Shown piece by piece: positions 37,025-45,280 of a stretch of DNA of 64,000 nucleotides. The notes beneath the pieces were generated by a model, which was given only the letters and a program-made list of their open reading frames with translations, did not search any database and had not been told where the DNA came from. Position 1 is the stretch's first letter; each line of letters starts with the position of its first letter. The stretch is from Pararhodobacter sp. SW119 (GTDB lineage: Bacteria > Pseudomonadota > Alphaproteobacteria > Rhodobacterales > Rhodobacteraceae): assembly GCF_017811755.1 (NCBI RefSeq), contig NZ_JADDJF010000004.1, positions 113,284-177,283 on the forward strand. The letters are read 5' to 3'. The position numbers were made by a program, and so were the translations under genes.

Positions 37025-39119
37025 GGCGGATCTCCGCAGCATGGGGGCCAAACTGATCCAGGCTCACGGTGCGCCCCAGCTTGTCGAATTCGTCTTTCAC
37101 CGCGCGGACCAGGGCGCCCATTTCCAGACGCGGCGGCGCGCCCCGGCGCGCGCTTTGCAGGCACGCATTGAAGATGGCCGAACGAATGTGCCCGCCCGAA
37201 AGCGGCAATCGCTCGGCCAGGAACTTCAGGTCGAGCGCGGTGCAATCGACGCCTTCGGGCATCATCCCCTGCCAGATCCGCAGCCGCTCGGGCGCCTCGG
37301 GCAGCGGGAAGGTGACGATCGTGCGCAGCCGGCGCAGAAAGGCCTCGTCCAGATCCTTGCGCCGGTTCGAGGCCAGGATCGCCATGCCCTTGAACCGTTC
37401 CATGCGTTCCAGCAGGTAGCTCACCTCCAGATTGGAGTAGCGGTCGTGGGCGTCCTTGACCTCGGTCCGCTTGCCGAAAAGCGCGTCGGCCTCGTCGAAG
37501 AACAGGATCGCATCGCCGCTGTCGGCGGCATCGAAAAGGCGGCGCAGGTTCTTTTCGGTCTCGCCGATGTACTTGTTCACCACCTGGCTCAGGTCGATGC
37601 GGTACATCGGCATCCCGACCTCGGCGGCGATGGCCTCGGCCGCCATGGTCTTGCCGGTGCCCGGCGGCCCGGTGAAGAGGACCGACAACCCGCTTTCGTT
37701 CCACACCCGCGCCATGCCCCAGTCCATATGAACCGTCCCCAGCGCGCCAAGCGCCCGGATCAGGCCACGGATCTGGTCTTCCTGGCGCCGTGGCAGCATC
37801 AACTCGTTCAGCCGGAAGCGCGGACGCACCGGCTGGGCCAGATCGCCCAGGTCCAGAACGGCGCGGCAAGCCGCGAAAAGCGTGTCGCGGTCGATGCTGC
37901 GGTCGAGGGCGCGCACGGTCGCCGCGACCCGCTCTATGGCTCGTGCCTCGATCCCGAAGCGGTGGGCGCATTCATGAAGAACCGCGCGCCCGGTTTCACC
38001 CGCCCAGACCTCGGGCAGCGCCGCGCGCCAGGCGGCCAGGCGCGCTTCGGGCTTCAGGGGGGCAAGCGTGACCCGCGGCAAGGTTTCACGCCGGGGCAGC
38101 AGGGACAGGCGGTCTCCGTCGGACATCGGCACGAACAGGGTCACGGGCAAGCCGGCAAGCGGCAGGTCAACCCGCCCATCGCTGCCTGCGAGTCTAGCCG
38201 CAGGTACAAGCACGGCGGCGCGACGCGCCCAGGCGACCACCAGCATCGGTGCAATCTCGCCGGCGCCTTCCAGCGCAAGCAGTTCCAGGCCCGCTGCCGC
38301 GGCTATGGCGGCCGCGGTCTCGGCGTGGGGCGCGTCTTCGGGGCCGACGAGTGGAACGAGGGTCGCGCGGTCGGTGCTTCGGGCGCGCAAACGCGCGGCG
38401 GTCAGGGTGACCGCTTCGTCCGCCATCGCCGGAATCGGGGGCGCGACGGGGACCAGCGCCTTGGGCGGCGGGTCATCGGGGAAAAGCAACTGGCGCGCGA
38501 TCACCGGCGGGATCGAGAGTGGCGCGTCCCAACCCGTGCTGGCTGCAAGCGGCAGAATTCCCGCCGCAAACAACCTGTGCCCCGGATCCAGCAGCGGCAG
38601 GACCGCCTCGGGCAGGTCCCACAGTCGCTGGGCAAGCGCCAGTGTCGGGTCGCGCGCCTCGGGCGTGTTCAGGCAGGCCGCGACGACAGCGCCGCGCGCC
38701 GCATCCACGGTCCCGCCCAGCGCCAGCGCCAGGACGAAGCATTCGACGGGTTCCAGCGCCAGCTCCGCCGCCAGCCAGCCGAACCCACCCCGGCGCGGTG
38801 GTCCGCCGTCGGGGACAAGCGCCGCGATTCGGTCACTCAGGTAGCGTGCGGTCGGGTCGGAGGCGAAAAAGGCGTTACGCTCGACATCGTGGCGGGCCAG
38901 GTCGAGCGCGTCGTGCAGCGGGTCGTTCAACGGGGGCAAGGTGCCGCCGCCCTCGATCCCCTGCACCGTGCCGCGCTCGTGCCAGAGCCAGGCAACCTCG
39001 CGACGCAGGCGAAGCGTCGCCTGCGCCAGCCATAACCGCGCCAGCGGATCCCCCACGGTGATGCGCGGCGTGAAGCCGACAGGTTGCGCACCGGCGCCGG
39101 ATCCCGCGCGCACCGTCAT
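37014..39119 (-). CDS. AAA ATPase of the eCIS locus (Afp15/Cis15)
   Basis: 701-residue AAA+ ATPase. The N-terminal 430 residues are an eCIS-specific winged/helical region. The AAA core follows with Walker A GPPGTGKT (484-491), Walker B ILFFDEADALFG (538-549) and the sensor/arginine region ILASNRRKDLDEAFLRRLRT (584-600). Afp15-type ATPases are required for particle assembly, probably for sheath or cargo loading. The stop overlaps the small protein gene; the start overlaps the DUF4255 gene stop (ATGA). The ATPase is upstream of the baseplate genes here, whereas in the Afp order it comes near the end. Confidence 0.93.
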   Translation of the reverse strand: MTVRAGSGAGAQPVGFTPRITVGDPLARLWLAQATLRLRREVAWLWHERGTVQGIEGGGTLPPLNDPLHDALDLARHDVERNAFFASDPTARYLSDRIAALVPDGGPPRRGGFGWLAAELALEPVECFVLALALGGTVDAARGAVVAACLNTPEARDPTLALAQRLWDLPEAVLPLLDPGHRLFAAGILPLAASTGWDAPLSIPPVIARQLLFPDDPPPKALVPVAPPIPAMADEAVTLTAARLRARSTDRATLVPLVGPEDAPHAETAAAIAAAAGLELLALEGAGEIAPMLVVAWARRAAVLVPAARLAGSDGRVDLPLAGLPVTLFVPMSDGDRLSLLPRRETLPRVTLAPLKPEARLAAWRAALPEVWAGETGRAVLHECAHRFGIEARAIERVAATVRALDRSIDRDTLFAACRAVLDLGDLAQPVRPRFRLNELMLPRRQEDQIRGLIRALGALGTVHMDWGMARVWNESGLSVLFTGPPGTGKTMAAEAIAAEVGMPMYRIDLSQVVNKYIGETEKNLRRLFDAADSGDAILFFDEADALFGKRTEVKDAHDRYSNLEVSYLLERMERFKGMAILASNRRKDLDEAFLRRLRTIVTFPLPEAPERLRIWQGMMPEGVDCTALDLKFLAERLPLSGGHIRSAIFNACLQSARRGAPPRLEMGALVRAVKDEFDKLGRTVSLDQFGPHAAEIRHAE

Positions 39120-40291
39120 GATACCACCACGCGCGGCGCGACCCGGGCCGGCTGGCCGTTCACCCGCAGCAGCGCAAGGTAGCTGCCGGCGCCCACCGAG
39201 GCGATCCCGGACACCGTCAGGCTTTGCTGGTCGTCGGTCGTCATTACCGCCTCGAAGCTGCGCACCGGCACACCATCGCGCAGCAGCGTCAGCACGACAT
39301 CATCGCTGGCGCCGCCCAGCAACTGCCCGGTCAGTTGCAGATCGGCCCCGGCGAGCGTGGCGCCGGTCACCACCGGGCGCAGTTCAAGCTCCAGCAGCTT
39401 CGATCCGCGATACCGCCCACCGGGCAGCGATTGCCGCACCGACAGCGGATGCGCGCCAGCCGATATCGACCGTCCCGCGGCAATGGGACCCACGGCGCCG
39501 CCATCGGTCGGCGTGCCCTCGACCTCGACGACCAGCCGGTCGGGTTTTTGCGCGACGATCCGCAGCACCACGCCGCCCAGGACAGCTTCCAGCCGCGCAG
39601 CGTCCAGATCGTGCCCGTGAACGGTGATGCGCCCTCCGGGTTCGACGGCGGCCGGGGTCACCCGCTCCAGCACCGGGCCCAGGCCGGGAAGCGTGTCGAT
39701 CCGCACGCCCTCGGTCCCGATCTCGGCGGGCGGGCTGCGGCTGTAGTCGACGCCCACCAGCAGCGACGATGGCTCTGGCACGGCGGGCATCAGCAAGACC
39801 GGGCGCACCTGCACGGCCGCCGACAGCCGGTAGCTGTCCTCGGCGCCCTGCATCAGTTTCGACAGCAGATCCGACGAGCTGTCCTCGAAGGTCAGCTTCA
39901 GGGGCTCCGGGTTCATCTCCAGCGCGCGCCGCACGTTCATCGCAGTCGTCGCGTCGAGGCGAAGGTAATTCAGGTCGTTGAGCGCCATCAGCCCGCGGCC
40001 GAGCAGTTCGTGCGCCGCGGCACTGTCGCTGCGATCGTCATCGTCGAAGGCGCTGAGCAGATAGTGCAGCGTCAACCAGACCGGCGGCGGCCGACCCTCC
40101 TCGAGCGACAGGTTGCGCATCGCGCCGTCGAAGGAAATCTCGTAGAGAAAGAGGTTCAGTTTGGCGGCCGTTTCGGCCGCTGTGGCCTCGTCCGGGCGCC
40201 CCACGGTCACGACTAACGCGCGCCGGTTCAGATGATCCTGCAACAGCCTGGTCACCGCCCCGATTGCCCGCTGGGAGTCCGCCTGCGCCAT
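39116..40291 (-). CDS. DUF4255 tube/sheath-terminator (cap) protein (Afp16/Cis16)
   Basis: 391 residues. The first 185 are DUF4255 (Pvc16 N-terminal): AIGAVTRLLQDHLNR, NLFLYEISFDGAMRN, PVWLTLHYLLSAFDDD and LGRGLMALNDLNYL. The rest is beta-rich with two immunoglobulin-like or IPT/TIG-like repeats (ITVHGHDLDAARLEAVLGG, ATLAGADLQLTGQLLGG). Afp16 ends the tube and sheath at the distal tip. It overlaps the ATPase gene by 4 bp and follows the proline-rich gene by 6 bp. Confidence 0.9.
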   Translation of the reverse strand: MAQADSQRAIGAVTRLLQDHLNRRALVVTVGRPDEATAAETAAKLNLFLYEISFDGAMRNLSLEEGRPPPVWLTLHYLLSAFDDDDRSDSAAAHELLGRGLMALNDLNYLRLDATTAMNVRRALEMNPEPLKLTFEDSSSDLLSKLMQGAEDSYRLSAAVQVRPVLLMPAVPEPSSLLVGVDYSRSPPAEIGTEGVRIDTLPGLGPVLERVTPAAVEPGGRITVHGHDLDAARLEAVLGGVVLRIVAQKPDRLVVEVEGTPTDGGAVGPIAAGRSISAGAHPLSVRQSLPGGRYRGSKLLELELRPVVTGATLAGADLQLTGQLLGGASDDVVLTLLRDGVPVRSFEAVMTTDDQQSLTVSGIASVGAGSYLALLRVNGQPARVAPRVVVS

Positions 40292-40297
40292 GGCCGC

Positions 40298-41149
40298 TCA
40301 CACCCTGATGAAGCGCCGGCGCAGGCGGCTGGTGGTGGCAGGGGCCAGACCACGCGGAGCGGGCGGAGCAGGCGCGGCAGGCGGCGATCGCTTCGCGTCG
40401 GCCGACGTGGGCGGCGGCGTAACCTCAAGCCGGATCGCGCCGATCGAGATGTCGATGTGTTCCTCGACGATGCCGTTTTCGGGTGGTGTCGGGGATTGCC
40501 GCTCGCGCGCGGGTGCGGGCCGTTCCCGTGGCGGCACCGGGTGGGCGGATACCGTCTGGGCGGGCGCGGGCTGGGATATCTCGAGGAACGGCAGGTCAGA
40601 AGCGTCGAGCCGGGAAGAATGCGCTGGACGGGGCGTTTCGGTCGTCGAATGGGTATCGGATCGGCGGGTAATCGGCGGTTCCGACACACCCTCCTGCGCC
40701 GGCAGTCGTTCGTTCGTGGCGACCCACTCCAGGACCTGCCGGATGCGCATTTCGCGCACTGAATCTGGCGAAGGGGGTGCTTCCGGCGGGAAAGTGTCGG
40801 GCTTTTCGGGCGGCTTCATGCGTCGCGCGGTCGGCGCGGGCGAGGGCCGCGAGGCTTCGTTCGGCCGTTTCACCGTGGCAGGGTCTTGCGTCGGCAGTGC
40901 GGGCGCGACGTCGACGTGTTTGTCGATCGAGGACGGTGGTCCCTCGCGCTCTTCGAAAAGCGGTTGGAAGGGCATCGGCGGCTGTGTTGGGACAGATCGG
41001 GGAAAAGCCGCCTCGGCGCCCGACGCCTCCGGTGACGGCAATTCCACCGTCTCCACGATCTCCAATGTTTCTGGCAGCGCGGGCGTGCGCGCCGGGCGTT
41101 CCAGAAGTCCGCTCTGCAGGACAAGGCGCGCGAAGTAGTTCACATCCAC
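40298..41149 (-). CDS. proline-rich eCIS-locus protein with IDISIGAIRLEV motif
   Basis: 283 residues, GTG start at 41149 overlapping the end of the gp26-like gene by 10 bp. The N-terminus MDVNYFARLVLQSGLL is a short helix; most of the chain is proline/serine/glutamate-rich and probably disordered. Near the C-terminus the segment EEHIDISIGAIRLEVTPP resembles the short IGRIEVR-type motif that recurs in hypothetical proteins of eCIS loci. Function unknown; perhaps an unstructured linker or adaptor between cap and baseplate. Confidence 0.7.
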   Translation of the reverse strand: MDVNYFARLVLQSGLLERPARTPALPETLEIVETVELPSPEASGAEAAFPRSVPTQPPMPFQPLFEEREGPPSSIDKHVDVAPALPTQDPATVKRPNEASRPSPAPTARRMKPPEKPDTFPPEAPPSPDSVREMRIRQVLEWVATNERLPAQEGVSEPPITRRSDTHSTTETPRPAHSSRLDASDLPFLEISQPAPAQTVSAHPVPPRERPAPARERQSPTPPENGIVEEHIDISIGAIRLEVTPPPTSADAKRSPPAAPAPPAPRGLAPATTSRLRRRFIRV

Positions 41150-41919
41150 CCCTCCGCGGTTTCAGCGATGCGCAGATACCGCGCGCGGCGTCGGGCCGGC
41201 ATCGCCAGGATATCGATGTCGCGCCAGCCATAGCGCCGCGCGAGCGTGTCGATCTCGGTGAAGAGGCGCGACTGGTCTGCGGCAAGCCGGTCGAGCAACG
41301 CCCCCTCCAGATCGATGGGATGCGTCGCCTCCGCGCCGCAATCGGGGCAGCGCGCGGCTACCGAGAAGGCGGGCAGCGGATCGAACTCGGCCAATGCCTC
41401 GGCCAGGTCGTCGCGCGCCTCTTGCGTTGTCGGCAACGTGCCCGATTCCAGAAGCGAGGCGAGGATGGCGGCCTCGGGGTCGTCGCAGGGCATGGCGGCG
41501 CGCCACCGCCTCTGATCGGCGCCGGTCGGGCGTCGCAGTGTCAGGTCGGCGCGCGAAAGCCCGCGCGTCGTTTCGGCCGTGCGCGCCAGTTCCATGAGCG
41601 CGTCAACCGGCACCGCGGCTTCAAGATCGGCGCCGCAGGTCCCGACCGGACAGCGCAAGCGAAACTCCAGCGTGTCGATGCAGTTGCCGGCGGTCCAGAC
41701 CGCGAGCAGCCCGCCAATCCGCGCGGCCAGCGTCAGGGCGATGACCGTCCCGGCCTCCTGAGGCGGCTCGGCGCAGCAGGCCAGGACCGTCGTCACCAGG
41801 CGCGGGCGATCCGGCGCGGCGAAGTCGATGTCCAGATCCTCCACGCGTCCCAGCGCGCGAAACCGCAAGGCAGCCCCGGTGCCGCCGGGCAGGATGCTCA
41901 GATCCGACCGCGCCGCCAT
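41140..41919 (-). CDS. gp26-like baseplate protein with zinc-ribbon cysteines (Cis6-like)
   Basis: 259 residues; a longer start at 41937 is possible but GGGGA lies upstream of the one used. Four cysteines, Cys90 and Cys95 (CPVGTCG) plus Cys191 and Cys194 (CPDCGAEATHPIDLE), could bind zinc. The ending RRYGWRDIDILAMPARRRARYL matches the conserved tail of T4 gp26-like proteins in eCIS loci, which usually read as L-x-x-x-Y-x-W-x-E-x-D-I-L-x-L-P-x-x-R-R-x-x-Y. It lies 30 bp after the tube gene. A role in baseplate assembly is inferred. Confidence 0.75.
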   Translation of the reverse strand: MAARSDLSILPGGTGAALRFRALGRVEDLDIDFAAPDRPRLVTTVLACCAEPPQEAGTVIALTLAARIGGLLAVWTAGNCIDTLEFRLRCPVGTCGADLEAAVPVDALMELARTAETTRGLSRADLTLRRPTGADQRRWRAAMPCDDPEAAILASLLESGTLPTTQEARDDLAEALAEFDPLPAFSVAARCPDCGAEATHPIDLEGALLDRLAADQSRLFTEIDTLARRYGWRDIDILAMPARRRARYLRIAETAEGWM

Positions 41920-41949
41920 CACGCGTCCCCGGCCCATAGAGGCGCAGGA

Positions 41950-42474
41950 TCAGCCGGCCGCGGGAACCGCGCCAGCCTCGTCGGGTTCCTTGGTGTCGAC
42001 GTCACGTTCCCACCCTTCCATCTCGATCTTGATCGACTCGATCGCCACTGCGTTCGCGTTGGCGTCCAGGTCCGGCAGGGCGGTGAATTCGCTGACCCAG
42101 CAATTGTAGAGCGCATAGCGCATCGCCACGTGGCCGCGCTCGTTCAGCACCTCCAGAACGAGGTTCTTCTTGTAGCCGACGAGGTCCATCGCCGGGTCGC
42201 CCGCCGGGGAATGGACCTTGTTCGCCCAGGCCTCGAACTCGTGGTCATGGGTGATGCCGCGCTCCATCGTCACCCCCTCGTAGCTGGTGCGCCCCGGGGA
42301 CTTGTGATCGGTCGAGTTGTCGCCGCCGTCGCGGTGGGTCACGACCTCGGTAGTGCGTTTCAGCGCGCTCACCTTCGAGACGCCCATCACCACCCGTCCG
42401 TCCCACACGACCCTGAACTTGAAGGCCTTGTAGGGATCGGTCCGATGCGCGTTGACCACGAAACCTTTCGCCAT
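41950..42474 (-). CDS. inner tube protein (Afp1/Cis1, phage tail tube family)
   Basis: 174 residues starting MAKGFVVNAHRTDPYKAFKFRVVWDGR, typical of the T4-like tail tube (TIGR02241-type) family. Conserved strands VSALKRTTEVVTHRDGGDN, PGRTSYEGVTMERGITHD and ALYNCWVSEFTALPDLDANANAVAIESIKIEMEGWERD follow. These proteins stack as hexameric rings forming the needle that is pushed out on contraction. It lies about 50 bp after the sheath gene. Only one tube gene is present, against two in Afp. Confidence 0.93.
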   Translation of the reverse strand: MAKGFVVNAHRTDPYKAFKFRVVWDGRVVMGVSKVSALKRTTEVVTHRDGGDNSTDHKSPGRTSYEGVTMERGITHDHEFEAWANKVHSPAGDPAMDLVGYKKNLVLEVLNERGHVAMRYALYNCWVSEFTALPDLDANANAVAIESIKIEMEGWERDVDTKEPDEAGAVPAAG

Positions 42475-42523
42475 GTCTCAGATCCTCTCTTCCTCGCCCT
42501 TCCTTCCGGTCCGGGCGCTCGCA

Positions 42524-44941
42524 TCAGGACAGATCGCCGGCGATCTGCTGGATGGTGATGACGACGAACTCGGCCGGCTTCAGCGGCGCGAATCCGACCT
42601 GGATGTTGACAATGCCGAGGTTCCGGTCCGCCTGCGTCGTCGTTTCGGCGTCGCACTTGACGAAGAAGGCCTCGGATCGACTGGCGCCCTGGAAGGCCCC
42701 CTGCCGGAAAAGCCCATTCATGAAGACCCCGACATTCAGCCGGATATTCGCCCAGAGCGGCTCGTCATTCGGCTCGAAAACCACCCATTGCGTGCCGCGA
42801 TAAAGCGACTCGGCGATCATCAGTGCCAGCCGCCGAATCGGGATGTACTTCCACTCCGACCCCAGGTCGTCGGCACCGTCCATCGTGCGCGCGCCCCAGT
42901 TCACATGCCCCGAAACGAAGGACCGCGCGCAGTTCACGCCAAGCTTGTTGAGCACGCCGTTCTCAAGATCGGTGAGCTTGACGTTCAGCCCGGCAATGCC
43001 GCGCAGGTCGGCCTCGGTCCCGGCGGGGGCCTTCCAGACCCCGCGGCTTGCATCCGTCCTTGAGATCAACCCGGCGATCGCCCCCGTCGGCCCGACCCGG
43101 CGCAGCACGCCCGCGTCGTTCCACAGAAGCTTCGGGTAGAAGACCGCCGAATGGTCCTTCACCACCGTGGCGCGCAGGTTGTTGATGTCGTCGGTGTTCT
43201 GCACCACCGCCGGGCGTCCTTCGGCGTCGGTCCAGCTGTCGGGCGGATCGATCAGCAGGAAGGCCCGGCGCGCATGGCAATAGATCGACGCCGGCCCCCA
43301 CAGCTGGCGCCGCTCGGCCTCGGTCATCGCGGTGTCGGCGGGCAACAGCATCAGGTTGAACAGATCGACCGTGTCGAGCGCATGAAAGCCGGTCTTGGCC
43401 ACCGGATCGCCGACATAATTGACGAACGCGGGCGCGCCGCCGTCCTCTCCCTCCTGCGTCGCCGCCGACGCCGCGAAGAGGCTGGTGCCGTTGGGGCCTA
43501 GCGGCACCTGCCGCGTGTTGCGCACGACCGAAGGATTGACCGTCGCCGCATTCGGGCCGGCGTAAGCGATGCTGGCCGGGATCTCGTTGAAGGTGCCGTC
43601 CTTGGCGAGCACCGTCAGCAGGTAGCCGCTTGCCTCGGCGCGGTAGCGGCTGCCCGGCGCGGTCGAGATCGCCTGCGCGATGATCCGAAGTTTCTCGCGC
43701 ACGCCATCGTTGTTTCCGTTCGGGCTGGTCGCGCCGGCATTGTCGACCAGCATCGGATCGCCCGCCCCGGTCGTGACGATGCTGTTGGGCGCGGCGTTCA
43801 AAACGATCGGCGGCTCGCTGCCCACCGTGATCTGGGTCAGGTCGGCCTGCGTCAGCGCGGCCAGCGCATTGAGCGGGGTCAGCGCGCCTGCCCCGTCGTC
43901 GATGCGGAAGACCGAACCGGTCGGCGCCGGCCGTTGCTCCGACAGCCGGGCGAATTCCACGCCGCCGTTGTCGACCCCGGCCATCAGCGCCGCGGCCAGA
44001 TCCTCGGACGCGGCGCGGCGAATGCGGACGCTGGCGGCGTTGCCGCTGGTCGCGGTCATGCGCAGGAAACGCTGCCCTCCTGGCGCTGCCGCGACGCTGA
44101 CGTCAACGGTCTGCGCCGGCACCAGCGCGCCGAGGGCGTCGTTGACCCGGTCGCGCAACTGCTCGGCCAGCACCGCGACGCCGGTGATCGACGCGTCGTT
44201 CACGTCCCAGGCCCCGAGGTTGACGGTCACGAAGGACGATCCGTTGACCGAAATCTCGAACCGCCGGGCGCCGGTGGGGTTGCCGAACTGGATCAGCCCG
44301 CCCAGCGTCGCCCGCATCTGCGCGAGGGTGCTGCCCAGGGGGCGGCGGGCCTCGGAAAAACCGGCATGGGCGGGGGCGGTTGGGTCGAAATCGGCGCCGG
44401 TGGTCAGGTCGACCAGCGCCGAACTCTGGCTCACCAGACTGGCTGCGAACCGCGCCTCGGTCGGGTCCATCGACAGGTTCGAATGGACCTCGCGCGCAAC
44501 CTCGCGACCGCCCTCGACCTGCGTCACGATCAGGTTAAACGTCGCCCCCGGGTTCGGTGTCGCATAGGAGATCTCGAGCCGCAGCCCGTTCCCCCATACC
44601 CCCGCCATCTTCGCGGTGGCGGTCAGCACATGCGCGCTGTCCCAGCTTAGCAGATCGACGCCAGCCTTCTGCGCGCCGGCGCCCGCCAGCCGGACGACAT
44701 AGCAATCCGTCCCGCCGTTGTCGAAGAACAGCTTGACGCTTGCGCCGATCTCGCTTTCCGGATGGGCGCCGCCGAATGCGCGCAGGAAATCGGCATGGCC
44801 GAGGCAGCGCACCGCCTTGTCGATCGGTCCCTTCTGCGTACGCCCGAAGAAGGCGGCGATCGAGGTGGCGACACCGGTGATCGTGTTCACCCCGCTCGGC
44901 TTCTCGACGACGTAGACGCCGGGATAGGAAAGTTGCACCAT
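42524..44941 (-). CDS. contractile sheath protein (Afp2-4/Cis2)
   Basis: 805-residue sheath protein and first gene of the locus. The N-terminus SYPGVYVVEKPSGVNTITGV and GRTQKGPIDKAVRCLGHADF, with the C-terminal third (FMNGLFRQGAFQGASRSEAF, AETTTQADRNLGIVNIQVG and QQIAGDLS), are the family hallmarks. It is much longer than Afp2-4 (about 350-460 residues). The extra part lies roughly between residues 110 and 560 and probably forms a surface-exposed insertion. Only one sheath gene is present. Sheath contraction drives the inner tube into the target. Confidence 0.93.
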   Translation of the reverse strand: MVQLSYPGVYVVEKPSGVNTITGVATSIAAFFGRTQKGPIDKAVRCLGHADFLRAFGGAHPESEIGASVKLFFDNGGTDCYVVRLAGAGAQKAGVDLLSWDSAHVLTATAKMAGVWGNGLRLEISYATPNPGATFNLIVTQVEGGREVAREVHSNLSMDPTEARFAASLVSQSSALVDLTTGADFDPTAPAHAGFSEARRPLGSTLAQMRATLGGLIQFGNPTGARRFEISVNGSSFVTVNLGAWDVNDASITGVAVLAEQLRDRVNDALGALVPAQTVDVSVAAAPGGQRFLRMTATSGNAASVRIRRAASEDLAAALMAGVDNGGVEFARLSEQRPAPTGSVFRIDDGAGALTPLNALAALTQADLTQITVGSEPPIVLNAAPNSIVTTGAGDPMLVDNAGATSPNGNNDGVREKLRIIAQAISTAPGSRYRAEASGYLLTVLAKDGTFNEIPASIAYAGPNAATVNPSVVRNTRQVPLGPNGTSLFAASAATQEGEDGGAPAFVNYVGDPVAKTGFHALDTVDLFNLMLLPADTAMTEAERRQLWGPASIYCHARRAFLLIDPPDSWTDAEGRPAVVQNTDDINNLRATVVKDHSAVFYPKLLWNDAGVLRRVGPTGAIAGLISRTDASRGVWKAPAGTEADLRGIAGLNVKLTDLENGVLNKLGVNCARSFVSGHVNWGARTMDGADDLGSEWKYIPIRRLALMIAESLYRGTQWVVFEPNDEPLWANIRLNVGVFMNGLFRQGAFQGASRSEAFFVKCDAETTTQADRNLGIVNIQVGFAPLKPAEFVVITIQQIAGDLS

Positions 44942-45280
44942 GGTCAGGACTCCCGCATTTCAGGAAGGACGGCGCGCATCACCGGGGATCGCCGGTGCAA
45001 GCGACGAGGCGTTTCGGTCAGGGATCGCGGAGGCCGCACAGACCGCTGCCGCCCCCCGCAACTCACGATAGAGGCCTGCGCGAAAAATGGACCGGGCTGT
45101 GCCATGAAAGCCCTCGGAACATCGCTGAAAACAAAAGATATAGGGCCGCCCAAACGGCGACAGACGCGAACTTGCACTCAAAAGTATTGAGGCGATTCCT
45201 AACACATCTTCGGGCAGAAATCTATCGAAGTGTTGGGTGTCCGTGCCCGGTGTGCGCCGCCTGGTTGTGCCGGATCGCGT
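44942..45280. promoter_or_regulatory. upstream region of the eCIS operon
   Basis: 339 bp without a gene, between the sheath gene (reading left) and the VOC gene end. It is richer in A/T at 45110-45230 than its neighbours and is the only sensible place for the eCIS promoter. On the minus strand a TATATC-like -10 candidate sits near 45133-45138 with only a weak -35. A loosely symmetric stretch (CTTCG...CGAAG) spans about 45207-45231. No binding site could be assigned. Confidence 0.4.

Noticed and set aside
19625..44941. Prophage
   Set aside because: Tail-like proteins only; no capsid, portal, terminase, integrase or replication genes, and DUF4157, DUF4255 and the AAA ATPase are eCIS markers.
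19625..44941. Type VI secretion system
   Set aside because: No TssJ, TssL, TssM, ClpV or Hcp; the sheath is a single long eCIS-type protein.
44944..45177. 77-codon frame upstream of the sheath gene
   Set aside because: No ribosome-binding site, odd composition (Arg/Pro-rich) and it lies in the probable promoter region.
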